Assembly: GCA_013375475.1 (NCBI GenBank)
Contig: JABXKD010000007.1
Coordinates: forward strand, 1-64,000
Origin: Promethearchaeota archaeon
Lineage (GTDB): Archaea; Asgardarchaeota; Lokiarchaeia; Sigyniarchaeales; SOKP01
DNA: 64,000 nucleotides
Reading direction: 5' to 3'
Shown here: positions 1 to 9,349 of the stretch, in pieces
Layout of the letters: each line of letters starts with the position of its first letter
Numbering within the stretch: the stretch's first letter is position 1
Notes under the pieces: generated by a model
Seen by the model: the letters and a program-made list of their open reading frames with translations, nothing else
Database searches by the model: none
What the model was told of the DNA's origin: nothing
Program-made: the position numbers and the translations under genes

Positions 1-9
1 ATTTTTGTA

Positions 10-1389
10 TTGTTTCTTAAAATTTTTGAACCTATCTCTTTACTCATTTTTATTAAAATGATTGATTGGTGGAAAAATAAGAAAGAGAAAAGAAAGAAAA
101 TGAATACTTCTAACATATACTATGGGATTGTTTTTAGTTGCTTGGCAGTTTTCGTATTTTTCATCATAAATAATTTTGTTTTTGGTTCAGCCATTGGATT
201 TATTTATGATGATACTCAAATCATAACCGACTTAGCTAATTTTGCAGAAAGTGGACCAGTTTATTTATACGAAAGCCTTGGATTTGACCTTTTGAATATC
301 CTCAGTTTTGTAGCTTTAGTGGTTATATCTCTAATAATCGCGGTAATTTTCTTAAATCTTAGTATGAAATATATGAAAAGCATGTTTCTGAGTATTTTAA
401 CATACATACCTGTCTTAATTATCTTGTCTGTGATGTTTGTGATAATAGGAACAGCTGGCAACGGTCTGATAAATTTTTCACCTGACATCTATTGGATAAC
501 TGGACAATCGAGCTTTACATCTATTTTTGGTTTTAGATTTTATACTCTAAGGACTGCTGTATTCGATGGTGAATTAACCGGAGTTTTAAATATCCTTGCA
601 ATTCCTTATCAAACTACTCAATACATTTTCAATATAATTTTTTGGAGTCTGGTTATTTTCTACATGAAAAAAACCTTTAGAGTTAAGAATATAGCTATTG
701 ACGAAAAACACTTAGAAAAGGTTATTTTTTCTTCAATCTCGGAATTTCCAACATACAACGAATATACGAAAATTGAAAACAACTATTTAATTATAAGAAG
801 AGAGGATATCGACTTAAAAGATGTAGCACAAGAGCGAGAGGAAGTAAAGTCTTTACTAGAAAACTTAGAAACTGAAAAGATGCTAGATAAGCTAAAACCT
901 GTGGAAGAAAAAGAAATGCAAAGGTTTTACTTTACTCTTAAATACTTATACAGTAACAACCTAATCGATGTTTTAAAACAAGAGTTCAGCTATATTTACG
1001 AAAAAGCAGAAAAACAAGGATTATACATCATTTATGACGATGGGAGAGGTATCTTTGACTATAATTTCTCTGAAGAATATAGTCACGATCCTGGAATCGT
1101 CTCTGGTATGTTTTCAGCTATTACTTCCTTCATAAAAGAAACAACAAAATCTCAAGAACTATTAAAAACCATAGATCACGGTGATATAACTATTCTAATT
1201 GAATATGGGACTCGTATCTTTGGAGCGTTATTTATTAAGGGAAAACAAACTACAGAAGTGCGTTCCTCCTTAAAAGAACTCGTCACTACATTTGAAGCTA
1301 AATATGCTGATGTCTTAGCAGATTGGAGCGGTGCTCTGATATATTTTAAAGAAGACAACAAGTTAGTAGAAAGCATTTTCAAAGATTAA
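10..1389 (+). CDS. Multi-TM membrane protein with C-terminal cytosolic longin/roadblock-like domain
   Basis: Several hydrophobic helices in the first ~220 aa; C-terminal 'GLYIIYDDGRGIFDYNF...IVSGMFSAITSFIKETTK...ILIEYGTRIFGALFIKGKQT' resembles Asgard longin/roadblock-type domains. Confidence 0.7.
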   Translation: MFLKIFEPISLLIFIKMIDWWKNKKEKRKKMNTSNIYYGIVFSCLAVFVFFIINNFVFGSAIGFIYDDTQIITDLANFAESGPVYLYESLGFDLLNILSFVALVVISLIIAVIFLNLSMKYMKSMFLSILTYIPVLIILSVMFVIIGTAGNGLINFSPDIYWITGQSSFTSIFGFRFYTLRTAVFDGELTGVLNILAIPYQTTQYIFNIIFWSLVIFYMKKTFRVKNIAIDEKHLEKVIFSSISEFPTYNEYTKIENNYLIIRREDIDLKDVAQEREEVKSLLENLETEKMLDKLKPVEEKEMQRFYFTLKYLYSNNLIDVLKQEFSYIYEKAEKQGLYIIYDDGRGIFDYNFSEEYSHDPGIVSGMFSAITSFIKETTKSQELLKTIDHGDITILIEYGTRIFGALFIKGKQTTEVRSSLKELVTTFEAKYADVLADWSGALIYFKEDNKLVESIFKD

Positions 1390-1500
1390 TTCCATTTTTT
1401 TTATTTTTTTATTTCACTTTTGTCCATCAACTTCAAAGACATTTTTTTTACCTTTAGAACATAAAAGATATTTATAGATTACCAACCTTTTATTAACTAT

Positions 1501-2601
1501 ATGAGAAGAATAAATAGCGTTGATACCGTTAGAGGACTATCAATGTTCCTCATGGTTTTTGGTCATCTAATTGTTTGGTGGTTAAGACCAGAAGATGCTT
1601 GGCTGGAATTCTGGTTATATGCGTTTCTTAAACCGCTTGGCGCAACGGGATTCCTTTTCGTTTCAGGAATTAGCGCAGCGTTATCCTTTAGAAATTATCA
1701 AAACACTGTAAAAGACTCAGATAAGCTTAGTATGACAACCGTAAGAAATGTTTACCTGCTTAGAGCTATTTTTATATTAATTATAGCCTTTATTTTTAAT
1801 TTATTTAATGCGTTGATATGGGGTGGAAGCATATGGGAATGGAACGCCCTGCAAACAATAGGATTTTCTCTTATATTAGCCTGGCCACTCTTGAAAACCT
1901 CTAAACTATTCAGAATATTTCTGGGAATAGCGATGATAATTGTAAATCAGCTAATTCTGAACCTATTATTGTTGTATGAGGGAGAAGCATCGCTATTTGG
2001 CTTTCTATTTCATTTACTATTTAATCCATTGGATCAATATGTCATTTTGATTTATTTAGGTGTATTTATTATAGGCTCTGCAATCGGGGAATATATTTAC
2101 AAAATTAATCTTATTGAAGAAGAAAGCAAGCGGAAGTATATGTTTAAGAACAGATTGCTAATTCACACATTAATAATTGGAATTTTTTTAATTGTTTTCG
2201 GGATTTTTTATCAGTTCCCTAATTTTCTGTATTTTAATACAATTTCATCAATTGCCTTTGCTGTAGGTTTGGTAATAACTATATTGTCATCTCTGATGCT
2301 TATCGAAGTTTTGGAAAAAATAAAAACAACTAAAAACTACAAATATTTCTTCTATTATTCTTATTACTCATTTACAATCTTTTTACTACACAATCCTTTA
2401 ATTTTCCTTTTTACCAAACAACTTAACGCTTATTTTACAATTTGGTTGGCAATTGCAGTGGGAATAATTATATTCGGGGTAATTTTGCGAGCTACATACA
2501 AGAAAATAAGAGAAAAGGCTTCTCTTAAAGCTGTTCTTAGCATTATCAGCTTCTTTATTGCGACTGAACTTATAGAAAAAAAAACTAAAAGACCTGCTTA
2601 G
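1501..2601 (+). CDS. HGSNAT/DUF1624-like membrane acyltransferase
   Basis: N-terminal 'INSVDTVRGLSMFLMVFGHLIVWW' motif, ~10 TM helices. Confidence 0.7.
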   Translation: MRRINSVDTVRGLSMFLMVFGHLIVWWLRPEDAWLEFWLYAFLKPLGATGFLFVSGISAALSFRNYQNTVKDSDKLSMTTVRNVYLLRAIFILIIAFIFNLFNALIWGGSIWEWNALQTIGFSLILAWPLLKTSKLFRIFLGIAMIIVNQLILNLLLLYEGEASLFGFLFHLLFNPLDQYVILIYLGVFIIGSAIGEYIYKINLIEEESKRKYMFKNRLLIHTLIIGIFLIVFGIFYQFPNFLYFNTISSIAFAVGLVITILSSLMLIEVLEKIKTTKNYKYFFYYSYYSFTIFLLHNPLIFLFTKQLNAYFTIWLAIAVGIIIFGVILRATYKKIREKASLKAVLSIISFFIATELIEKKTKRPA

Positions 2602-2629
2602 AAAGTTATTAATTTTTAAAATTCGTTAA

Positions 2630-3238
2630 TCAGGCTCTTTCTTTTTCTTTATTAATTGCGTCTAGTAAGCGTTTCACCTCGTAGGACTCTGGATATCTTT
2701 CTTGGATTTTTTGGCAACACTCTATCCCCAAATCAAATTCACCTAATTCTTTATACATAATCCCTAAATTGTACCAGGTTTCGTATTTATCAGGTTTAAT
2801 TTCCAGAGCTTTCTTCCAACACTCAATCGCTTTAGCAGTATCTCCCTTTCCATTATAAGCATTGGCCATATTATTCCAACCCTCGTGATCCTTTGGATCT
2901 AATTCTACTACCTTGTTATAACACTCAATCGCTTTGTCGTAATCTTTATGTTCTCTATAAGCGTTTCCCATGTTGTACAACACGTCAACATCACCTGGCT
3001 TGATTTCCAATGCTTTATTCCAGCACTCAAGTGCTTTTTCTAAATCCCCTCTCCCTATATCATATGCGTTTCCCAAATTGTACCAGCCTTCAAAATGGTT
3101 CGGATTCAACTCCACAGTTTTTTGCCAACATTCAATCGCTCCGTCAGCGTCAGACTCCTCACCACAGACTAATCCTTTTTGATAAAAAACTTCTGCCTTC
3201 TCAATTTTACTTTTCTGTTTGCTTTTTTCGTCAGCCAT
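2630..3238 (-). CDS. TPR repeat protein
   Basis: Repeated 34-aa units 'AIECWQKTVELNPNHFEGWYNLGNAY'; start moved to second Met (MADEK). Confidence 0.9.
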   Translation of the reverse strand: MADEKSKQKSKIEKAEVFYQKGLVCGEESDADGAIECWQKTVELNPNHFEGWYNLGNAYDIGRGDLEKALECWNKALEIKPGDVDVLYNMGNAYREHKDYDKAIECYNKVVELDPKDHEGWNNMANAYNGKGDTAKAIECWKKALEIKPDKYETWYNLGIMYKELGEFDLGIECCQKIQERYPESYEVKRLLDAINKEKERA

Positions 3239-3451
3239 ACCCATTACCGTTTTTTGTGATTGTTGCTTTTATCTAATATTTTTCGCTATTAAATATAGTT
3301 TACACTTAGAAGGTTTATAATTGTTATAAAAATAGAGAAAAGATTTGTTTTTTTAATCCATGAGTTTATTCGTAAATTGAATCCTTTTTCGATTGAGAAA
3401 AATATATGTGACAATTACAGCATTAAAAAGACATGTATATTAATCAAGCTA

Positions 3452-3490
3452 ACTTAACATAATCAAGCAACTGTGAGCTACTACTCTCAA
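3452..3490 (+). repeat. Dispersed intergenic repeat, copy 1
   Basis: acttaacataatcaAGCAACTGTGAGctactactctcaa; compare copy at 5708. Confidence 0.5.
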
Positions 3491-3504
3491 GTTTTTCAAC
3501 AAAA

Positions 3505-4779
3505 ATGAATTTAATCTTTAAAGAAAAAGCATCTATCCTCGCGATTCTAGGAATTATTTTTCTCTCATTAGGTCTATTTTGCATCAATCTCGATTTCCTC
3601 TCAAAAGATAGGACTATATATTCGATTGATCGTGATAATAACAATTCTAAAATCCCATATCTGAAAACCGCGAAAATATCATCAATAATCCATATTAATA
3701 ACAATTGGACCGAAGCCAAAAATGCGGGAATTTGTAACGGCTCGGGTACGTGGAACGACCCATATGTGATCAAAGATCTAATTATTGATGGCCTTAATTC
3801 CAGTAATTGTATAAAAATCCAAAATTCCAGCACTTATTTCAGAATCGAGAATTGCACTCTTTTCAATGCAGGAACCGATTGGTTGAGTGAATACGCGGGG
3901 ATACTACTCCACCATACCAATAACGGAATGATCATCGAAAACAATTGTTCAAATAATATGTACGGCATATCCCTCGTCTCCTATAGTAGTAATAATACCG
4001 TTTTTAGAAATTATGCAAATAATAATTTTTATACGGGCATATCTCTTAACTCTTTATGTAGTAATAATACAGTGTTAGACAATGAGGCTGATAACAACTC
4101 AGCTTTTGGAATAAGTATCTCGTGGAACAGTCACAATAACACCATCTCGAGAAATAACGCAACTAAAAATAAAATAGGGCTAGATATATCGTCCTTTTCA
4201 AAATATAATATTATAAAAGATAATAATCTATCTTTTAACTTATTTCCTGGAGGGGATAGTAATGGTATTAGAATTAGTAGAGCAGAAAACAACTCAATTA
4301 TAAGAAATTTTGTAAATCAGAACGGTTGGGAGGGAATTCAAGTCTATGAGAGCAACTATAACTTATTTTTAAATAATTCCATAAATAACAACGGGGAACA
4401 TGGGATTAGCTTGGTTCACTGTGGCGATAATAGACTTATAGGTAATAATATATCCTCCAACGGACAATATGGCATAAATTTAGAGGACTGCGAAAGTAAT
4501 ATCGTAAATCATAACACTATAAATAATCACGATGTTGGCATCTATCTGGACGATCAATCAAAATGCAATGTGGCTTTAAATAACTCTTTTGCTGGCAATG
4601 GAGCAGATATTTTAGACTTCCAGAGAAAATGTGATGAAAATGACTTCACAGCACCTCCCATTGATGTATTGATTATTTCAATAGTAATCGTTGGGGTGAT
4701 GATCTTCATAACAGGGACCATTTTGGTTTTGAGAAGATTATCTAAAATTAAGGTCATTAGAAATAAAAAAAGTTCATAA
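3505..4779 (+). CDS. Exported right-handed parallel beta-helix (NosD-like) protein with C-terminal TM anchor
   Basis: N-terminal hydrophobic segment, repeated 'NNxGISL..SNNNTV..N' units, C-terminal hydrophobic helix plus basic tail. Confidence 0.8.
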   Translation: MNLIFKEKASILAILGIIFLSLGLFCINLDFLSKDRTIYSIDRDNNNSKIPYLKTAKISSIIHINNNWTEAKNAGICNGSGTWNDPYVIKDLIIDGLNSSNCIKIQNSSTYFRIENCTLFNAGTDWLSEYAGILLHHTNNGMIIENNCSNNMYGISLVSYSSNNTVFRNYANNNFYTGISLNSLCSNNTVLDNEADNNSAFGISISWNSHNNTISRNNATKNKIGLDISSFSKYNIIKDNNLSFNLFPGGDSNGIRISRAENNSIIRNFVNQNGWEGIQVYESNYNLFLNNSINNNGEHGISLVHCGDNRLIGNNISSNGQYGINLEDCESNIVNHNTINNHDVGIYLDDQSKCNVALNNSFAGNGADILDFQRKCDENDFTAPPIDVLIISIVIVGVMIFITGTILVLRRLSKIKVIRNKKSS

Positions 4780-4854
4780 AAAATTAAAAGAAAAATGTGT
4801 AGAACTTAATATTCCTCTTATTAAGCTAAAAGAATTCTACTAACTATCACTAAT

Positions 4855-5664
4855 TTACTCTGGAAAAGTAGCGACTGCCCTAACCCAACCAGCACTCGCT
4901 CTAGCTATTTTAACTGGAAAACAGTAAATTGTGGCACCAACAGGAGGAACTTTATCCAAATTCATCATTTTTTCCATTTGAAAATACCCTAACTCTATAC
5001 CTGCAAAATGCCCTTCCCAGATGATTGATGGGTCCGGTTTTTTCTCTTTTACAGATTTTTTCCATTTTTTTGCTGTGAGACTAAAAGGAGCATCCCAAGA
5101 CCATGCATCAATTCCAACCACATGAACACCTTTTCTAATTATATGCAATGTAGCTTCCTTACCAACCCCAACGCCATGATCTATGTAATCTTTAGTACCA
5201 TAGTGTTTTGGAGCATTTGTGTGAACACATAAGATATCTCCCTCTTTTAACCTATGGTCTACATTCTCTAACTTATTATCAATATCTTGAGGTGTCATTA
5301 CATATCCTTCCTCGTAATCTGTACAGTCCAGAACAATTAACGGCCCAATACCCCATTCTAATGGAAACTCGTCGATCGTTATAGCTTTTTTCTCTCCAAT
5401 TTCTCTATCTTGAATAGGGGCAAAATGCCACGGAGCGTCCATATGAGTTCCAGAATGAGTACCTAATGTAATACTTTCTGTACTCCACCCTTTTCCAACT
5501 GGTAGATGTTCGGGTTTCAGTCGAGGAAAAGCAAATCCCATTTCTTCAGCACCTCTATCGTGATTCCCGTATTCAATATGAGGTTGCGTAAGAGGAGGGT
5601 CGAAAATAAGCTCGTCGGGGTTTACTATAGGGATTGAAAGATCAATAAATTTCATTTTTCTCAC
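4855..5664 (-). CDS. Cyclase/kynurenine formamidase-like metal-dependent hydrolase
   Basis: 'DLSIPIVNPDE', 'TLGTHSGTHMDAPWHF' metal-binding motif. Confidence 0.85.
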   Translation of the reverse strand: MRKMKFIDLSIPIVNPDELIFDPPLTQPHIEYGNHDRGAEEMGFAFPRLKPEHLPVGKGWSTESITLGTHSGTHMDAPWHFAPIQDREIGEKKAITIDEFPLEWGIGPLIVLDCTDYEEGYVMTPQDIDNKLENVDHRLKEGDILCVHTNAPKHYGTKDYIDHGVGVGKEATLHIIRKGVHVVGIDAWSWDAPFSLTAKKWKKSVKEKKPDPSIIWEGHFAGIELGYFQMEKMMNLDKVPPVGATIYCFPVKIARASAGWVRAVATFPE

Positions 5665-5707
5665 TTCAATAATTAAACATATTCAAGACATCTATTTTAA
5701 TATATTT

Positions 5708-5746
5708 ATCTTAACCAAACCGAGCAACTGTGAGTCATTACTCCAA
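5708..5746 (+). repeat. Dispersed intergenic repeat, copy 2
   Basis: atcttaaccaaaccgAGCAACTGTGAGtcattactccaa; compare copy at 3452. Confidence 0.5.
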
Positions 5747-5794
5747 TTTCATTTTCTCGATATTAAAAAAAACACATACAAAAAAAAAAAAATA

Positions 5795-7534
5795 TTATTC
5801 ATTCATTTCATACGCGTCTTTTAAAGAATGAACAATTTTCCACACTTTACCAAACCGCTCAGGATCGACATTAGGTTTCTTAATCATCTTCAAACACCAC
5901 TCCATCTGTAGCTCGGTAGTACTTGCTTTATTATACAGATTCAATGCATATTTGGAAAAGTCTCTCACGAAAAAATCAAATATTTGATCTAATGTATCTT
6001 CGTCGATATCGTAAATTTTAGCGTTTTCTACGATTAAATGGGCGTATACAATAAGAGAAAAGATTTCACCAATCCCCGAAAGCATGAAGTCCATGTCTTT
6101 TTGTTGATCGATACTAGGAGTAGCCTTTGTTCCCATGAGGTTAAACATCTCAATTTGTTCCATAAATATTTTGACATTGGGTAGATTATATTGCTCAAAC
6201 GCTGCCTTCCAATCGTGAAAACGAACTCTTCCTAACCCCCGTGTTGGACCTTGGTTAAAAAGGAATTTATCGTCTTTAACTTCATCTTGCCTTGGAACTT
6301 CCTCATATTTTTTGTGATTCATAAAGAAATTCACCATGAATTTCAAAATTAAGGCGATGTTTACGTGAACTGTGCCTTCAAGTTTTGGTAAGGCCCGGAT
6401 ATCCTTTGCAGCCATTTCAAAATACATATTCTTTTCGAAACCTTTTGCAGCGATCACATCCCATAAAAGATTTATAACTTCCTCTCCTTGAGTTGTCGTT
6501 TTCATTTTCATAACAGGAGCATATAGTAGATATCGTCTGTCTTTATCAGAAGCAATTCTCATATAATCAGCCGTTCTTAGTCCAAATAATTTCATAGCGA
6601 CTAATCGAGTATAAGCATCGACAAAGTTTTGCTTAACATGCTGAAAATCTGTCACATACATATTGTAGAGCCTTCGATAAGACGCGTGTTGAATTGCTTC
6701 ATAAAATGCGTGTGTGCAAATACCTATTGAAGCCCATCCTAGATTATATTTCCCTACATTAACCGTATTAAGTGATGAATTCCATGCTTCTTCCCCTTTG
6801 GATAATATATCTTCTTCAGTTATCGGGTAATCACGGAGTGCAAAATTTGAAACATAATTCTGACTGTCGCATACATTTTTTATTAATTCATAGTTTTTGT
6901 GTTTATAATTTGCTACAAAGAAAACGTATTGCTCCTTATTTTTCATGTCATAAGGAGGGATGTTGCCGTCTTTATCAGCAAATTTACCAAAATTTGATAC
7001 CATTTGTGCTTCGTTTCCATTACCAATATAATATTTTTCTCCATTAGCTCTATATGAACCATCTTCTTGAGGAGTTAATGCCATTTCAGAGGCGTAAATA
7101 TCTGCTCCGTGCGCTTGTTCAGAGAGACCGAACGCAAAAATGTTCCCCTCGGTAAGTAATTTCGCTGCTTTTTCCTTCGCTTTTTCATTTTTACTCATCC
7201 AAATAGGTCCGAGCCCTAGTATTGAAACTTGCCATGTATACCAATAACTCAATCCATAAAACCCAAGAATTTCATTAAACTCACAAATTCTCCATGTATC
7301 CCATCGATAATTCTCATCTTTTCCGTACTGAGAAGGGGTTAAAAGTTGTGCAAAAATCCTATTCTCTTTTTGAAATTCAAGGAAATCAGAATACCACACT
7401 TTCTTGTGATCATCCTCTTTAATTTTCGCTCTCCCTTTGTTTTCGAAAAATTCTATGGTTTTAAGCATGATCTCTTTTGACTTCGCATCCGGATAATACC
7501 TTTTATGCTCTTTCGGATTTAATAATATTGTCAT
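5795..7534 (-). CDS. Acyl-CoA dehydrogenase-like flavoprotein
   Basis: 'AFGLSEQAHGADIYASEMALTPQEDGSYRANGEKYYIGNG' acyl-CoA dehydrogenase middle-domain pattern, ~580 aa. Confidence 0.85.
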   Translation of the reverse strand: MTILLNPKEHKRYYPDAKSKEIMLKTIEFFENKGRAKIKEDDHKKVWYSDFLEFQKENRIFAQLLTPSQYGKDENYRWDTWRICEFNEILGFYGLSYWYTWQVSILGLGPIWMSKNEKAKEKAAKLLTEGNIFAFGLSEQAHGADIYASEMALTPQEDGSYRANGEKYYIGNGNEAQMVSNFGKFADKDGNIPPYDMKNKEQYVFFVANYKHKNYELIKNVCDSQNYVSNFALRDYPITEEDILSKGEEAWNSSLNTVNVGKYNLGWASIGICTHAFYEAIQHASYRRLYNMYVTDFQHVKQNFVDAYTRLVAMKLFGLRTADYMRIASDKDRRYLLYAPVMKMKTTTQGEEVINLLWDVIAAKGFEKNMYFEMAAKDIRALPKLEGTVHVNIALILKFMVNFFMNHKKYEEVPRQDEVKDDKFLFNQGPTRGLGRVRFHDWKAAFEQYNLPNVKIFMEQIEMFNLMGTKATPSIDQQKDMDFMLSGIGEIFSLIVYAHLIVENAKIYDIDEDTLDQIFDFFVRDFSKYALNLYNKASTTELQMEWCLKMIKKPNVDPERFGKVWKIVHSLKDAYEMNE

Positions 7535-7739
7535 AAGCTTTTTTCACTTTATGTTATAATTATCAATTTAATTATAATACAGAATCAGTATTTCAAAATT
7601 AACTTTTTTATTCATTTATAATATTGTATTCTTTACTTTAAGGTTTTTTAATGTCGAAGAGTAAAAACTGGACTCCAATTTATTTTATTACAAACCAATT
7701 CACACAATAATTATAAAGTTTTGTTGATTAAATGTCAAG

Positions 7740-8819
7740 ATGTCTAGATTACATAAAATAACAATGAAAAAAGTTGGTATTCCCCTCCTAATTGCTGTTT
7801 TAGGGTTTGCCGGTATACTTCCAATATGGACTTTCATTAACAGAGTACACTCAGACGAGTATTGGCCCGAGATATACCCCGAACTTGTACAAATGGATTC
7901 AAGTGTTCTAGATAATATGATAATTGATGTTGAAAGCAATAACTATAGGGTTTACAGTATCCTTATCATAAAAAATGGATTTCTCGTAAAGGAATGGTAC
8001 CAAATCCCATATGATAAAGATTATCTTTTTCGCGTTTTCTCAGTCTCTAAAAGTGTAACTTCTGCTTTAATTGGAATTGCTCTTGAAAAAGGTTACATTG
8101 AGACATTGGATGAATTTGTCCTCGACTACTTTCCCGATTATGATATCGCAAATCCAAGTCCTGAGAAGGATGCCATGACTATATGGCACCTGTTAACCAT
8201 GACAACGGGTTTACACTGGCCAGAGGATTATCCATACTCGGACCCCAGAAATCCATATAACGATTGGAAAGCAAGTGAAGACCATGTAGGCTTCGTTCTT
8301 AATAGAACAATGGTCGCACCCCCCGGTACAACCTTCAATTATAATACAGGTGCCTCTCATCTACTATCCGCTATAATCCAAAGAGCTACCAATATGTCAA
8401 CTCTCGATTTTGCAAATCAATATTTATTCGGACCTTTATCTATCGAAGAATCACTATGGTATGAAGATCCTCAGGGTGTAGCAGGGGGGGGAGATAATTT
8501 ATATTTAAGACCTCGAGACATGGCAAAGATCGGTTATCTGTTTCTTAACGAAGGAAATTGGGAAGGCGAGCAGGTTATTTCTGAAAATTGGGTTAGAACT
8601 TCCACAAGTGTTATGGTTGATTGGGGATGGGTGCTCGATTATGGGTTCCAATGGTGGATAGCCTCTGAAGATAACCTTTATCGAGCTTTAGGTTATGGTG
8701 GACAGCAGATAAATGTATTCCACTCAGAAGATTTAATAGTTGTCTTCACAGGAATGAATACACTTTATGATTTTGCCTCCTACTTAATTTACAATTATAT
8801 ATTACCATCAGTATTTTAA
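7740..8819 (+). CDS. Serine beta-lactamase-like hydrolase (class C/ABH family), membrane-anchored
   Basis: N-terminal TM; 'FSVSKSVTSALIGIALEKG' SxxK motif, 'YNTGASHLL' YxN-like motif. Confidence 0.9.
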   Translation: MSRLHKITMKKVGIPLLIAVLGFAGILPIWTFINRVHSDEYWPEIYPELVQMDSSVLDNMIIDVESNNYRVYSILIIKNGFLVKEWYQIPYDKDYLFRVFSVSKSVTSALIGIALEKGYIETLDEFVLDYFPDYDIANPSPEKDAMTIWHLLTMTTGLHWPEDYPYSDPRNPYNDWKASEDHVGFVLNRTMVAPPGTTFNYNTGASHLLSAIIQRATNMSTLDFANQYLFGPLSIEESLWYEDPQGVAGGGDNLYLRPRDMAKIGYLFLNEGNWEGEQVISENWVRTSTSVMVDWGWVLDYGFQWWIASEDNLYRALGYGGQQINVFHSEDLIVVFTGMNTLYDFASYLIYNYILPSVF

Positions 8820-8836
8820 TACAAAGTGAGAAAAAA

Positions 8837-9226
8837 ATGACAGAAATAACTAAAAAGTTGAAAATTTTATGTATTATTAATGCTTCTATTGGATTAAGCC
8901 TCGCTTTCTTATATATAGCAGTTCCATATTACTATTTGTCTCTTATCGAGTGGCCCTTCTTCGATCCATATTACTCCTGGGCATTTGGTGGAATTTTCTT
9001 AATTCTTTCATCATTTCTACTAAGATCGATAAAGCAAAATCACGGGGAAAAACTTAAATCCGTTTTAGAAATTACGATAGCTTGGGAAATGTTAATCTTA
9101 ATCCTTAATATTATCTCACTGATTTTAATACCAACACCAATTATTTCGATTTTGTCTACATGGATTTTAAATATAATATTTATACTCCTTATTATACTCA
9201 ATTTTTTATTCCTAAAAAGAAATTAA
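8837..9226 (+). CDS. Small four-TM membrane protein
   Basis: 129 aa, ~4 hydrophobic helices, directly downstream of the beta-lactamase-like gene. Confidence 0.6.
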   Translation: MTEITKKLKILCIINASIGLSLAFLYIAVPYYYLSLIEWPFFDPYYSWAFGGIFLILSSFLLRSIKQNHGEKLKSVLEITIAWEMLILILNIISLILIPTPIISILSTWILNIIFILLIILNFLFLKRN

Positions 9227-9349
9227 ATTCATATATCTATCAAGCGAAAGTATTTTAGTATACAAGCAAAATCTATTATTATTATCATTTTTACTATTAC
9301 TTTTCAAAATAATACTCCCGATTTGAGAAAAAGAAGAAAGGATTAGAGG

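Noticed and set aside
2640-3240. DNA-level ~102-nt repeats
   Set aside because: Explained by the 34-aa TPR units of the encoded protein, not an independent repeat element or CRISPR.
2970-3276. Plus-strand ORFs of 70 and 88 aa
   Set aside because: Antisense shadows of the TPR gene, maintained by its codon repeats.
3444-3833. 129-aa minus-strand ORF
   Set aside because: Antisense to the beta-helix gene and covers the repeat at 3452; no recognisable motif.
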